Below, piece after piece: positions 11,611-22,347 of a DNA stretch of 64,000 nucleotides. Origin of the DNA: Portunus trituberculatus (taxonomy: Eukaryota; Arthropoda; Malacostraca; Decapoda; Portunidae); the NCBI RefSeq assembly GCF_017591435.1, contig NC_059303.1, positions 14,290,360 through 14,354,359 of the forward strand. The letters run 5' to 3'. The notes beneath the pieces are model-generated. The model worked only from the letters and a program-made list of their open reading frames with translations. It did not search any database and was not told where the DNA came from. Made by a program: the position numbers and the translations under genes. Numbering within the stretch: the stretch's first letter is position 1; each line of letters begins with the position of its first letter.

Positions 11611-12729
11611 CATTAACGATTTAGATATAGGAATTAGTAGCAAAGTATCAAAGTTTGCAGATGATACTAAGATAGCATGTGCAGTACAGGGTGAAAAGGA
11701 CAATTACAGAATACAACAAGACCTGGACAGGCTGATAGCATGGGCAGACAGGTGGCAAATGGAGTTTAATTCTAAAAAGTGTCAGGTTATGCATTTAGGT
11801 AAAGACAACACAAACTTTAGCTATGAGATGGAGGGATGTTGGCTAGAGGCAGTAGAGGAGGGAAAGGATTTAGGAGTAGTGATAGACAGGACTATGAAAT
11901 TTTCAAAGCAATGTTTAGAAGCAAGAAATAGGGCAAATAGGATCCTGGGTTTTATAAATAGAAATGTTAGTTATAAAAGTAAGGAAGTGGTGTAGCTTAT
12001 ATAATTCCTATGTTAGGCCCCATTTAGAGTATTGCATACAGGCCTGGTCACCCCACTATAGGCAGGATATCAACATGTTAGAAGCAGTTCAGAGAAGAGC
12101 AACTAGGATGATGCCAGCATTAAAGCGCCTGGAGTATAGAGATAGATTAAAGGAATTAAACATGTTTTCATTTGAGAGATGTATAAGAGGGGATATGATA
12201 GAGTTATTTAAAATGTTCTCAGATACAAACTACATAGATGTGAGATCTTTCTTTACCTTAGAGGAGGGAAGTAGGACTAGAAATCATGGCAGGAAGATTA
12301 GAAAGCAAGGCTGCAGGTTAGATAGAAGAAAATATTTCTTTAGTCATAGAGTGGTACACTTCTGGAATGCATTGCCAGAGAGGGTTGTAAATAGCACTAG
12401 TTTGACAATGTTGAAAAACAGATTAGATAAGCACTTCAATTATTAGATTTATAATTATGTATAGCACTGCATGATAGTTTTTATAAGAAATTTACTATAG
12501 TTAAACCAGACATGATCCCCATGTATGGGGATCACAGATTGTAGAGGAATTCGCTGCAGGACTTAGCCCTGTAAATGGGCCAAATATTTAAAATTAGTAT
12601 ATAATGTATTGTGTACTTGTAAGTGTATCTTTAAGTACTGATGACGAGGTCGCTGTGCGACTGATACAGGATAACCTAGATGGGCCCTGGTGGCCCTTTG
12701 TTATCCTATTATTTATGTTATGTTATGTT
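11611..12729 (+). pseudogene. LINE family A RT fragment, copy A3
   Basis: Third unit of the triplication, nearly identical to A2. A two-base deletion near 11991 (GTGTAGC against GTGTGTAGC) splits the frame into 11759-11995 and 11964-12446. The second frame runs to the natural end of the protein (NRLDKHFNY), so it shows the family A C-terminus. The tail TTATG runs straight into (CA)n. Confidence 0.85.
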
Positions 12730-12871
12730 CACACACACACACACACACACACACAAGATTAGAATAGGTTAGGTTAAGATAATTTAATATTCTGACTGAC
12801 ACCCACACCCACACACACACACACACACATACAAGATTAGAATAGGTTAGGTTAAGATAATTTCATATTCT

Positions 12872-12919
<48 letters not shown>

Positions 12920-12964
12920 TGAGAATAGGTTAGGTTAAGATAATTTAATATTCTGACACACACA

Positions 12965-13048
<84 letters not shown>
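12730..13048 (+). repeat. Composite minisatellite: (CA)n alternating with a 40-bp GGTTAGGTTAAG unit
   Basis: Three copies of a segment reading roughly GATTAGAATAGGTTAGGTTA then AGATAATTTAATATTCTGA, at about 12758-12797, 12834-12872 and 12918-12956, each separated by a (CA)n tract of a different length. The final CA tract runs to 13048, where LINE copy B1 starts. Confidence 0.85.
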
Positions 13049-13051
<3 letters not shown>

Positions 13052-14471
13052 ACAGGATTAGTCCCGAAAGAGTGGAAAAGAGCTGACATTGTGCCTATAT
13101 ATAAGAATGGTAGTAGAATGGAACCGCTAAATTATAGACCAGTATCGTTGACTAGTATATTGTGCAAGGTATGTGAAGAAGTAATTAAAGCTAAGTGGAG
13201 TGAGTATCTAGAAAGTGAAAACATTCTGAGTGAAAGGCAGTTTGGTTTCAGAAAAGGAAGATCGTGTGTATCCAATTTATTATGTTTCTATTCATGAGTG
13301 ACTGACATACTACAACATAGAGAGGGATGGGTGGATGCTATCTACCTGGACTTGAGAAAGGCCTTTGATAAAGTACCACACAATAGACTGATGTGGAAAC
13401 TAAAGATGACTGGAGGAGTAAATGATAAACTAGCAAAATGGATGGAAAATTACTTAATGGAAAGAGAAATGAGAACAGTGGTGAGAGGAAAGAAATCCGA
13501 GTGGAAGAAGGTAACCAGTGGAGTTCCACAAGGGTCAGTGCTGGGTCCCATCATGTTTTTGATTTATGTTAATGATATGCCAGTAGGAATTGACAGTTAT
13601 ATGAACATGTTTGAGGACGATACTAAAATTATGAGGAGAATAAAGAATGTGGAAGATTGTAACAAGTTACAGGAAGATCTTGATAAAATATATGAGTGGA
13701 GTAAAGAGTGGCAGATGGAATTTAATATAGACAAGACCCATGTTATGAAAATGGGAAGAAGTAGATACAGACCAAACTGGGATTACAGACTAGGTGATGA
13801 GAAAATTAAAGAGACCAATTAGGAGAAATACTTATGAGTAACCGTGCAAAACACTTTGTCACCGGAGAAACACATTAACAAGATTTTTTGGAAAACATAC
13901 AACATGCTTCAAAATGTTGGCCTTGCATTCCACTACCTAGATGAAGGAATAATGAAGAAGATATGATGTACCTTAATAAGACCCCAGCTAGAATATGCAG
14001 CATGTGTCTGGTCACCGCATATGAAGAAAAATGTGAAGAAGATAGAAAGGGTACAAAGGCTGGCAACAAGGATGGTACCAGGACTCAGGGAGTTAGACTA
14101 TGAGGAAAGACTGAGGAAGCTGGGGCTGACCACATTAGAAGAGAGAAGAACAAGAGGAGACATGATAACTATGTATAAATTGGTGAACAAGATTGACATA
14201 CTGGATAGAGAGTTGATAAAGGTGACCACAAGTAATTATCTCCGAGGACATGGAAAAAAGCTAATAAAGGACATCTGTCTAAATGACGTGAGAAAATACA
14301 GTTTCCCGCATCGTAGCATTAATAAGTGGAATAAACTGAGCAGTCATGTCGTTGATGCGGTGTGTGTCAATCAGATGAAAGAGAGATATGACAGGAATGG
14401 ACAAGGATACAGGACACAGAGAGCTTAGCTCGAGCCCTGTAATACACAAATAGGTAAATACAAATAGGTAA

Positions 14472-14474
<3 letters not shown>
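13049..14474 (+). mobile_element. LINE family B (CR1/L2-like), copy B1
   Basis: A 5'-truncated LINE starting in the RT fingers (EWKRADIVPIYKNGS), directly after (CA)n. RT landmarks: LNYRPVSLTSILCK, FGFRKGRSCVSNLL, DLRKAFDKVPHNRL, SGVPQGSVLGP, and FEDD in place of the catalytic FADD near 13610-13622. In-frame stops near 13294-13297, 13819 and 13963 confirm decay. The C-terminal region (PTLEERRTRGDM-like, KYSFPHRSINKWNKL) is present. The 3' end is a short tandem TAGGTAAATACA followed by (CA)n to about 14511. The element therefore lies between two CA tracts. Confidence 0.88.
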
Positions 14475-15119
<645 letters not shown>

Positions 15120-15131
15120 AACTTCCCTCAC

Positions 15132-15195
15132 CTTCTCGACAAGTTCCCTGGCCAGAGGTTTGTTTCCTGTTTTCATGATGTGGTTGGTGAATTTC
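15132..15195 (-). CDS. mRpS7: Mitochondrial ribosomal protein uS7m, internal exon
   Basis: Minus-strand exon of 64 bp between acceptor CTCTCTCTTACAG and donor AAG|GTGAGG. After one base of a split codon it encodes 21 residues beginning KFTNHIMKTGNKPLAREL. This matches the start of the conserved S7 fold, where bacterial and mitochondrial S7 proteins have a K-F-(I/T)-N-x-(L/I)-M-x-x-G-(N/K)-K-x-x-A-x-x-(L/I) helix that contacts the 3' domain of the small-subunit rRNA. It joins in phase to 15365-15465. The following exon, encoding the rest of S7, should lie at lower coordinates but was not found before the SLC6 exons. Confidence 0.75.
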
Positions 15196-15229
15196 CTGTA
15201 AGAGAGAGAGTTAAGTTAGGTTAGGGACA

Positions 15230-15364
<135 letters not shown>

Positions 15365-15465
15365 CTGACAAGCGGGTGGTGGAGTACGGAGGTGGTGTGG
15401 GTGCTGTGGGCCGCTCGGACCGCCCGCTACTCAAATTCCTTCATCTCCCCGCTGTCCTCCATCTC
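15365..15465 (-). pseudogene. mRpS7: Mitochondrial ribosomal protein uS7m, upstream exon with in-frame amber
   Basis: Minus-strand exon of 101 bp between acceptor AAAACTGCAG and donor GTCAG|GTGTGT. It encodes EMEDSGEMKEFE, a TAG at 15427-15429, then RAVRAAHSTHTTSVLHHPLV and a split Arg codon shared with the exon at 15132-15195. The arrangement of a basic x-x-K/R-A-A stretch followed by T-(S/T)-V-(F/L)-x-x-P-L-V directly before K-F-T-N is what uS7m proteins show. The stop sits where family members usually have a basic residue, so a single AAG to TAG change would explain it. Third codon positions are strongly GC-rich. The presence of an intron argues against a processed pseudogene. A broken duplicate, a null allele or a base error are all possible. 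Confidence 0.65.
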
Positions 15466-15529
15466 CTGCAGTTTTGAGGCATGTACGCCGGGGGTATTGG
15501 CTGTATCTCACCCCCTGCCACCCTTGCCA

Positions 15530-15925
15530 AGCACCCTCCAAGCAGTCATCCCTGCCAAGCCCCCGGTCACATTCACACCGGCCACACAAGCAACATGACC
15601 CCTGGGGATAAAAAATTTGGTTAAGGTCTTTTAGCATAAGAGAGACTGGAAAAGGACAACTGAAAGGTAAAGGGGAGAATAGCCCCTCCTGTCACCCCCG
15701 CAAGCCCCTCGTCACCCCCCAGGCCAGCCACACAACCCCAGGGGATTAAAAAGTAGATTAGGGTCATTTTAGCATATGAGAAGACTGCATAAGGGAGAAA
15801 AGCCCCCTCTTGTGACCCACGCCAGCCCCATCACCCCTGCCAGCCCCCCATCACCCCCCAGGCCAGCCACACAACCCCGGGGATTAAAAATTAGATTAGG
15901 GTCATTTTAGCATGAGAGGACTGGA
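15530..15925. repeat. Three tandem units of about 140 bp, C-rich
   Basis: Units share CACACAACCCC.GGGGATTAAAAA followed by TTAGGGTCATTTTAGCAT and then CCAGCCCC/CATCACCCC runs. The shared phrases start near 15586, 15733 and 15868. No coding potential is credible. Confidence 0.75.
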
Positions 15926-15984
15926 GAAACCGTTTTTATTGATTTATTTTTTGTATCTAAGATTCTTGGCTAAGGAGGAACATA

Positions 15985-16205
15985 AAAATGACAAAAATAA
16001 CAAAAACTAGCCCTACTCCGGTGCCAGTCCCCTTACAGAGTTGAGAGAATAAGTCAAATAGATTAAATAAATACTAGACACTCTCTCTCTCTTTCTCTCC
16101 CTCACACACACACACAAGTTTACCTCTTCAACATAACAATAATAATAAAAACTAGCCCTACTCCGGTGCCAGTCCCCTTACAGAGCCGATAGAATGAATT
16201 AAATA
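15985..16205. repeat. Direct repeat of about 55 bp flanking CT/CA tracts
   Basis: ACTAGCCCTACTCCGGTGCC followed by AGTCCCCTTACAGAG occurs at about 16006-16040 and again at 16150-16184, with similar A/T-rich tails. The two copies are separated by short CT and CA microsatellites. This may be the 3' part of an unrecognised SINE. Confidence 0.6.
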
Positions 16206-16220
16206 TTAAAATAAATAACA

Positions 16221-16258
<38 letters not shown>

Positions 16259-16260
<2 letters not shown>

Positions 16261-17831
16261 GAGGATAATAAGATACCTAAAAAGGAATTATATAAAATGT
16301 TGGAGTAACTTAAAGATGATAAAGCGATGGGACCAGATGAAGTTTCAGGAAAATTATTGAAGGAGTGTAGAGAAGAATTGATTGCTCCATTATATGATAT
16401 TATAAGGTGCTCATTAGAAACAGGGGAAGTACCAGTAGAGTGGAAGAGAGCTGAAGTGGTGCCCATTTATAAGGGAGGCAGTAAGGAAGAACCTCTGAAC
16501 TATAGACCTGTGTCTCTAACAAGTGTGGTCGGTAAGATTTGTGAGAGGGTGATAAAGAAATATTGGATACGGTTCCTGGAGGATCATAAGTTTTTATCGG
16601 ATCATCAATTTGGCTTCAGGAAAGGGAGGTCATGTGTAACAAATCTACTGAGCTTTTATTCAAGAGTGGTTGACAAAATACAGGAGAGAGAGGGATGGAT
16701 GGACTGTGTATATTTGGATTTAAAGAAAGCTTTTGACAAGGTACCTCACAGAGACTGTTATGGAAAGTAGAGATTTATGGAGGACTGAAAGGAAAAGTGT
16801 TAAAGTGGATGGAAAACTACTTGAGATGGAGGAGATGAGAACGGTAATAAGGGATGCAAGGTCGGACTGGTTGGTGGTGGAGAGTGGAGTCCCACAAGGC
16901 TCAGTGCTGGCACCAATACTTTTCCTGGTATATATAAATGACATGCCAGAGGAGTAAACAGTTATATTAATTTGTTTGCGGATGATGCAAAGTTGTGTAG
17001 GTGTGTGAAGAGTGAAGAAGATTGTGAAATTTTACAGGCAGACCTGGATAAGATTTGGGAGTGGAGCAAGAGGTGGCAAATGGAATTTAATCTGAGCAAA
17101 AGTCATGTGATGGAGATGGGAAGAGTGGAAGACGGCCAAGAGGGTCATATAAGATGGGTGAAGAAGTAGTGTTGAAAAAGGTGGAAAAGGAAAAGGATTT
17201 GGGAGTGATAATACAAGACCATGGGCAGTTTGAGGCTCATATTGATAAGATGTTTGGAGAAACGTATAATTTGATAAAAAATATTGGATTAGCCTTCCAT
17301 TATATGGATAAAGATATGATGAAGAAATTAATTAGTATGGTAATTAGACCAAGATTGAAATATGCTGGAGTGGTCTGGTCCCCTTATAAAATGAAGCATA
17401 TAAGGAAGTTGGAGAGATTGCAGAGAATGGCAACAAAAATGGTTCCGGAATTGGCAGAAATGACCTATGAGGAGAGATTAAAAGAAATGAATTTACCTAC
17501 CTTGGAACAAAGAAGAGAAAGAGGAGATTTAATACAGGTTTATAAACTGTTGAATGGACTGGATGAAGTGGATAATGAGCAAATGATGTTGAGAGAGGAA
17601 AACTTAAGTAGAACTACAAGATCGCATAGTAAAAAGATAGCCAAGGGAATATGTTTGAAGGATGTGAAAAAATATAGTTTCCCACAAAGATGTGTGGAGG
17701 TGTGGAATGGTTTGAGTGAGGAGGTGGTGTTAGCAAGGAGTGTGCATAGTTTTAAAGGAAAGTTGGATGTGTATGGATATGGAGCCACACGAGTATGATA
17801 CCCAGGCCCTGTAAAATTACAACTAGGTGAA
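16259..17831 (+). mobile_element. LINE family B, copy B2
   Basis: Starts directly after (CA)n (16217-16258) inside the segment between EN and RT, with the phrase KAMGPDEVSGKLLKECREEL. RT landmarks: LNYRPVSLTSVVGKICE, FGFRKGRSCVTNLLSFY, DLKKAFDKVPH, SGVPQGSVLAPILFLVYIND and an intact FADD box at about 16975-16986. Small deletions split it into frames 16327-16770, 16733-16957, 16972-17169 and 17154-17798. The C-terminus ends near YGYGATRV. The 3' tail AACTAGGTGAATACACAC leads into a short CA tract and then a SINE. Confidence 0.88.
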
Positions 17832-17848
17832 TACACACACACACACAC

Positions 17849-18115
17849 AGCTCAGTGGTTAGAGCACTTCACAAGCCAGAGAACCTTCGATTCCCCCCGG
17901 GTGGAGATATTTGGGTGTCTCCTTTCACGTGTAGCCCTGTTCACCTAGCAGTGAGTAGGTACATGTAAATCGAGGAGTTGTGACCTTGTTGTCCCGGTGT
18001 GTGGTGTGTGCCTGGTCTCAGGCCTATCCGAAGATCGTAAATAATGAGCTCTGAGCTCGTTCCGTAAGGTAACGTCTGGCTGTCTCGTCAGAGACTGCAG
18101 CAGATCAAACAGTGA

Positions 18116-18118
<3 letters not shown>
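17849..18118 (+). mobile_element. tRNA-Val-like SINE, near full length
   Basis: The head AGCTCAGTGGTTAGAGC matches the pol III A box, followed by a shortened anticodon arm and a damaged B box (CTTCGATTCCCC). The body runs through the family-specific phrases GGAGATATTTGGGTGTCTCC, GCCTGGTCTCAGGCC and CTGCAGCAGATCAAACAGTG. It sits between two (CA)n tracts, the left one shared with the tail of LINE B2. Other copies: 18175, 51798 (minus) and 52537. Confidence 0.88.
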
Positions 18119-18174
<56 letters not shown>

Positions 18175-18178
<4 letters not shown>

Positions 18179-18232
18179 TCAATGGTTAGAGCACTGGCTT
18201 CACAAGCCAGAGGACCGGGGTGTGAAATACAC
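18175..18232 (+). mobile_element. tRNA-Val-like SINE, internally deleted copy
   Basis: Contains only the tRNA head (TAGTTCAATGGTTAGAGC, the anticodon arm CTGGCTTCACAAGCCAG and the start of the B arm) joined directly to a GTGAAATACACAC tail. The whole body is missing, but both ends remain and both abut (CA)n. The seven-base anticodon loop TTCACAA implies anticodon CAC. Confidence 0.75.
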
Positions 18233-18589
18233 ACACACAATTACCCTCTCAAAAATCATATGAATACCAGTAACTACACAATGGCACTCCACACACACAT
18301 GCACCAATGCCACAGGGCTCACCAGGCACTGCTAACCCCCCATGACATTCACACTGGCCTCAAATCATTAAATAAGACACGTATCCTGGTGGCCATTAGT
18401 GGTTGTGGTGGGGCATCAACAATTCCGCCTTTTCAACGGGTATTCATTTACATTATTATTTTTACCTTATTTTCTTTATTTTTTCGTGTTTCTTATTTTT
18501 TTATGAATTTTTAAGCTTTTTATATTTTCCCGTTGTTTTCTTATTATATTTTTTTCTTTTTCTTATTTTGAATGTATTTTTGACATCCT

Positions 18590-19262
18590 CTGACACTCAA
18601 ACCACAAAAAACACTCAAAACTTGCACAAACACACTCAAAACATCATGTAACACTTTGAAACACCAATAAACACACCCAAAAATCTTTAAAAAAACAATA
18701 TTACACACCACAATAACCTCTACACACCCAACACACGCTCAAAACACACCCAAAACACTTAAAACACTCAAAACTAACACAAACACACTCAAAACACCAT
18801 GCAACACTTTCAAACACCAATATACACAGCCAAAACTCACTAGAAACACCCAATGCAAACAAAACAGCCTCTACACACACCCAACACACGCGCCACACAC
18901 CAAAACAACTTCAAATCGTCCTAAAACACACTCAAGACACCATACACCACCTTAAAAGGCTGCCAAACACGCACACAACTCACTACAAAACCCAATATAC
19001 ACCCAAATCACTCCCACACACACCCAAAGCTCTTCAAACACTCAAAACTGTCGCAAAATACATGATAACCCCTCAAAATGCCCCCAAACACACTCAAAAC
19101 ACACGCCAATACTCAAACACTTCCACACCACACTCAAGATACGTCAAATATGCCTCAATACATCCAACGCACACTGAAAACATACTTATAACACCTAAAA
19201 CACTCTGCAATACTGCCAAACACACTTAAAATACCCCAAATATACCCACCACTACACCAAAA
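18590..19262 (+). repeat. Degenerate AAAACACxCAAAACAC minisatellite
   Basis: About 670 bp of diverged units of 15-30 bp such as CACACTCAAAACACCATGCA and AACACTTTCAAACACCAATA. The plus strand is very poor in G. Related arrays lie at 20790-20900, 28060, 30500 and 38300, and on the other strand at 36080-36260. Confidence 0.75.
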
Positions 19263-20640
19263 GCATTGTAAAGAACGGCAACATTACAAGGGTGACTTAC
19301 CTAAATGTTGTGGCTTGACTCCTCCTCTTCTTCCGCTTCCCTTTCTCATTCCTCCTCCTCTGTTTCCCTTTTTTAGTCTTTCTGTTGCTTCCATCTACAC
19401 GCCTGAGCCTAGAAACACACCACAACACTCAGAAAACACTAGATATTAGGCAAAATATTGAGGAAGTGGCTTGGCAGCCTTGGCTGGTCCTCCTCTTCCT
19501 CCTACTTTTCTCCTTCCTTCCTCCTCCTCCTCCTTTATTTCTCCTTTCTTCTTCCTTCTACCATTATTATCTACACACCAGAGCCCTGAAACACACGCAA
19601 ACACGTAGAAATCACTAGATATTAGGCAAAATACTGACGAACTGGGCGGCTGGGAGGAGGGACGCCAGCCCAAGGCCTGTGACGTCACAGAATGCGCGGG
19701 ACCAGCGGAGACTCGTCTAAATTACGTAAATAATTTGAAAATTGACCCATAGAAAAAACGAAGCCACGGCCGAATGCTTGACATTTTACGACTGTGAACA
19801 AACTTTAACTAACATCCACAACATAAAAACATCTCCTGCCTAACTAGTTTCAAAGAATTGTGTAAATTAACTATATTATAAATTATAAAATCATTTGCAC
19901 TCATGAAACTCAAAAACGTCCACCCATTTCCACTTTATATTTATTTTGAAAAATATTAGACAATATAAACTCTCTTCTCAGGCGTCCAACAGTTAGCTAG
20001 GACCAGAAGTGAACCAATGAAACTTATTTATGTCAAACAAAACCATTCAAATCCAAACTCATCAAAAACTCTTGTCAAGTCCAGCCATTTTCACTTGGCG
20101 AGTATTTTAACACACTTGACACAGTCTGAGCTTTCTTTTAAGGCATTGGACACCGAGTTAGACCGTCAACCAAAACGTAATTAAATCAAATACAAAATAT
20201 AAAACTTACGTTTAACGGGACCAAACACCATTTCAAAGTCCACATATTTGACTCAATGGGTTGATTTCACGCCTAAATCAGCACAGACGACTCTTTGCCA
20301 CCATAAAGGCCCACTTACACCTTCAAATAAAAAAACTCAAAAAAGCAGATGGAAAATTTGGCCGTTGAAAAGACATTTATACACGCCATAAAACACCACT
20401 AAACGCCACATATTTACCAAACTCTGGCGCGGAACACTCTTCAAACACAACGCAGTATTTATAGGAACCATAAAAACACACCATGGAAGCGTAATATTAT
20501 CATTAGCAAATATGTGAAAAAAGTATAGAAACCTGCTGGTGGCCCAGGAGGCGGGGGCTCGGGAGGAGAGCGGAGGGGGACCGGGGGTGGGCTACATCCG
20601 GGGAGAGGGAGGCGGGAACAGCTGGGGCAGGGGCTCTGAG
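19262..20640. other. Mostly unique sequence; duplicated 30-bp motif, CRE-like site and GC-rich patch
   Basis: CACTAGATATTAGGCAAAATA occurs twice (about 19436 and 19613) with similar left flanks, a local duplication of about 177 bp. A palindromic TGACGTCA lies at 19680-19687 next to GC-rich sequence. From about 19740 to 20520 the sequence is A/T-rich with no exon that I can support. 20530-20635 is strikingly G-rich (GGAGGCGGGGGC-type) and could be a promoter or untranslated exon. Confidence 0.5.
19680..19687. promoter_or_regulatory. Palindromic CRE-like site TGACGTCA
   Basis: An exact full CRE palindrome (the CREB/ATF site) within a short GC-rich segment containing CGCGGGACCAGCGG. No start codon or exon was tied to it, so regulatory function is a guess. 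A match to an 8-base site is expected about once in 65 kb by chance. Confidence 0.25.
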
Positions 20641-20678
20641 TCCATGTGTTGCCTTTATCAGCTCACCACAACAAAATG

Positions 20679-20809
20679 AAGGTATATCGGGAAGAAGTGA
20701 CCACGGCTATGAAATGTCAGACTGGTGACTGCATTGTGACACATGTTTGGCTGAAGGAAGCAAGTCACATCTCCTAAAACTTGCCTCTTTACTGCAAAAC
20801 ACACTCAGA
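20679..20809 (+). repeat. 131-bp direct repeat, left copy (possible terminal exon)
   Basis: This segment is identical over its whole length to 21673-21803. Just upstream, TTGCCTTTATCAG is acceptor-like. From the ATG at 20676 a frame reads MKVYREEVTTAMKCQTGDCI onward to a TAA near 20778, 34 residues. It could be a short terminal exon, but I recognise no family. The right copy has a different left context and a different reading. Confidence 0.6.
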
Positions 20810-21672
20810 ACACCTTGCAACACCTCAAAACGCACTAGAAACACACAAAAATGACGCAAAACACACTCAAAATGGCCCCAAACACACCCAAAACTTTTAC
20901 CAATCGCCTTCCTCAACACCTGGGCACAAGTCACACTGTTTTCACTCTCACTTGTAAAGCTAACCCAAGAAATAAGTGAACGGCCTCAAACGTACCTCAC
21001 ACATGAACGCTATGGAGGATTGTGGTGTACGCTGACACCGTGTACTGCTGTCTCACTCACTGCTTGGTGCTCCTAAACACTGCACACTTATGTCTGTGTG
21101 TGTTATTTGGTGTTTAAGAGTGTTTGGGGGCATGTTTCTGTGTGTGTGTGTGTGGCAAGACTGAGGACTAACACTAAACACCACCACGGGTATGAGTGTG
21201 TTTGGCTGTGTTTACGAGTGTTTGAGGTATATAAGTGTATGTATGGCTGTGTTTGAGGTATATGAGTGTATGTATGGCTGTGTTTACGAGTGTTTGAGGT
21301 ATATAAATGTGTTTTAAGTATGTATGGCTGTGTATGGGTGTGTGTGGGTGTGTATGGGTGTATGGCAAGATAGGACACACCACCACCACCAACAACAACA
21401 ACACAACTGGTCCTCCCGGTTGACGTGTAGGGGCGGGTGTGTTTGTGATGATCCTTAGTATAAATGTGTATAATAACTTACTAAATCTATTATTAATGAG
21501 ACACTACTTCTATAAATTGCACATATTGATTTATTCTTTATTTTTCATCCTTTCTTTTCGTTGTATTGCCCTGCTGTGGTTATAGAAAGGCAGTATACAT
21601 GAAACAGCTTCTACGTTTACAGGAGTGTTTTGATATAGCGCGGGAAAAGGAAAGAGAAATCGAGATATTTGA

Positions 21673-21803
21673 AAGGTATATCGGGAAGAAGTGACCACGG
21701 CTATGAAATGTCAGACTGGTGACTGCATTGTGACACATGTTTGGCTGAAGGAAGCAAGTCACATCTCCTAAAACTTGCCTCTTTACTGCAAAACACACTC
21801 AGA
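21673..21803 (+). repeat. 131-bp direct repeat, right copy, flanked by AGATATTT
   Basis: Exact copy of 20679-20809. It is bracketed by AGATATTT at 21663-21670 and 21801-21808, an 8-bp direct repeat that looks like a target-site duplication around the copied segment. The sequence has no terminal inverted repeats of its own. The minus-strand open frame crossing it (21580-21798) is not conserved in the left copy. Confidence 0.75.
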
Positions 21804-21969
21804 TATTTCCCTCGTTCTCTATTTCTATCGCCTCTTTTCTTGATCTATGAGTATTTCTGGCAATATACCACAGTGAAGTGATCATAAGTAAAGGAATATA
21901 CACATCTTATCGATCTACGAGTTGATTTATTTATCTATCTATCTATTTATCTTTCTATCTGTCCATTTA

Positions 21970-22107
21970 TCTATTCATTCTGGTGACTATTTGGTGATTT
22001 TCTACAGCTTCACAAACTCATGTGGGGGTTTAAATAGTGAAGACTGTGGCCATTAATCTTCTGCCCTCCATACACCCTTCCTGATGTCAATAAAATGGTC
22101 TTATCTC
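21970..22107. mobile_element. piggyBac-type MITE fragment
   Basis: Internal part of the MITE, from ATTCTGGTGACTATTTGGTG through GTGAAGACTGTGGCCATTAA to AATGTCAATAAAATGG-like sequence, running into CT-rich repeats. Both terminal TTAA ends are missing. Same orientation as copy 5. Confidence 0.65.
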
Positions 22108-22157
22108 TCTCTTAGCCCACCACCTCTCTCTCTCTTTCAGCCCACCACGGACACCCT

Positions 22158-22210
<53 letters not shown>

Positions 22211-22300
22211 ACCTCAATTTTTTCTCACATTTCCTTTCTTTAAACCACTAAATAAACTCCACTCTCACTCTTTCTCTTAGCCTACCACCACAGACACCCC

Positions 22301-22346
<46 letters not shown>

Positions 22347-22347
22347 A
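22108..22347. repeat. (CT)n and (CA)n tracts
   Basis: CT repeats at about 22162-22207 and 22300-22321, separated by two copies of TTAGCCyACCACC...GACACCCxTC. A (CA)n of about 26 bp at 22322-22347 is the left flank of LINE copy B3. Confidence 0.9.

Larger units (their letters stand above)
8932..12729 (+). repeat. Tandem triplication of a 1.34-kb unit (LINE A 3' half plus flank)
   Basis: The phrase CATTAACGATTTAGATATAG starts at 8932, 10273 and 11611, giving unit lengths of 1341 and 1338 bp. Each unit contains the LINE from the end of the LGPLLFLVYIN block to the TTATG tail, and the first two also contain about 216 bp of non-LINE flank (10057-10272 and 11395-11610). Because the non-LINE flank is copied with the element and the left edge is always the same LINE base, this is segmental duplication, not three insertions. 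Unit 3 ends where (CA)n begins. Confidence 0.9.

Noticed and set aside
20530..20640. GC-rich patch as a CpG-island promoter
   Set aside because: It is G-rich, not CpG-rich, about 100 bp long and without an attached exon that I could support; noted only as a possibility.
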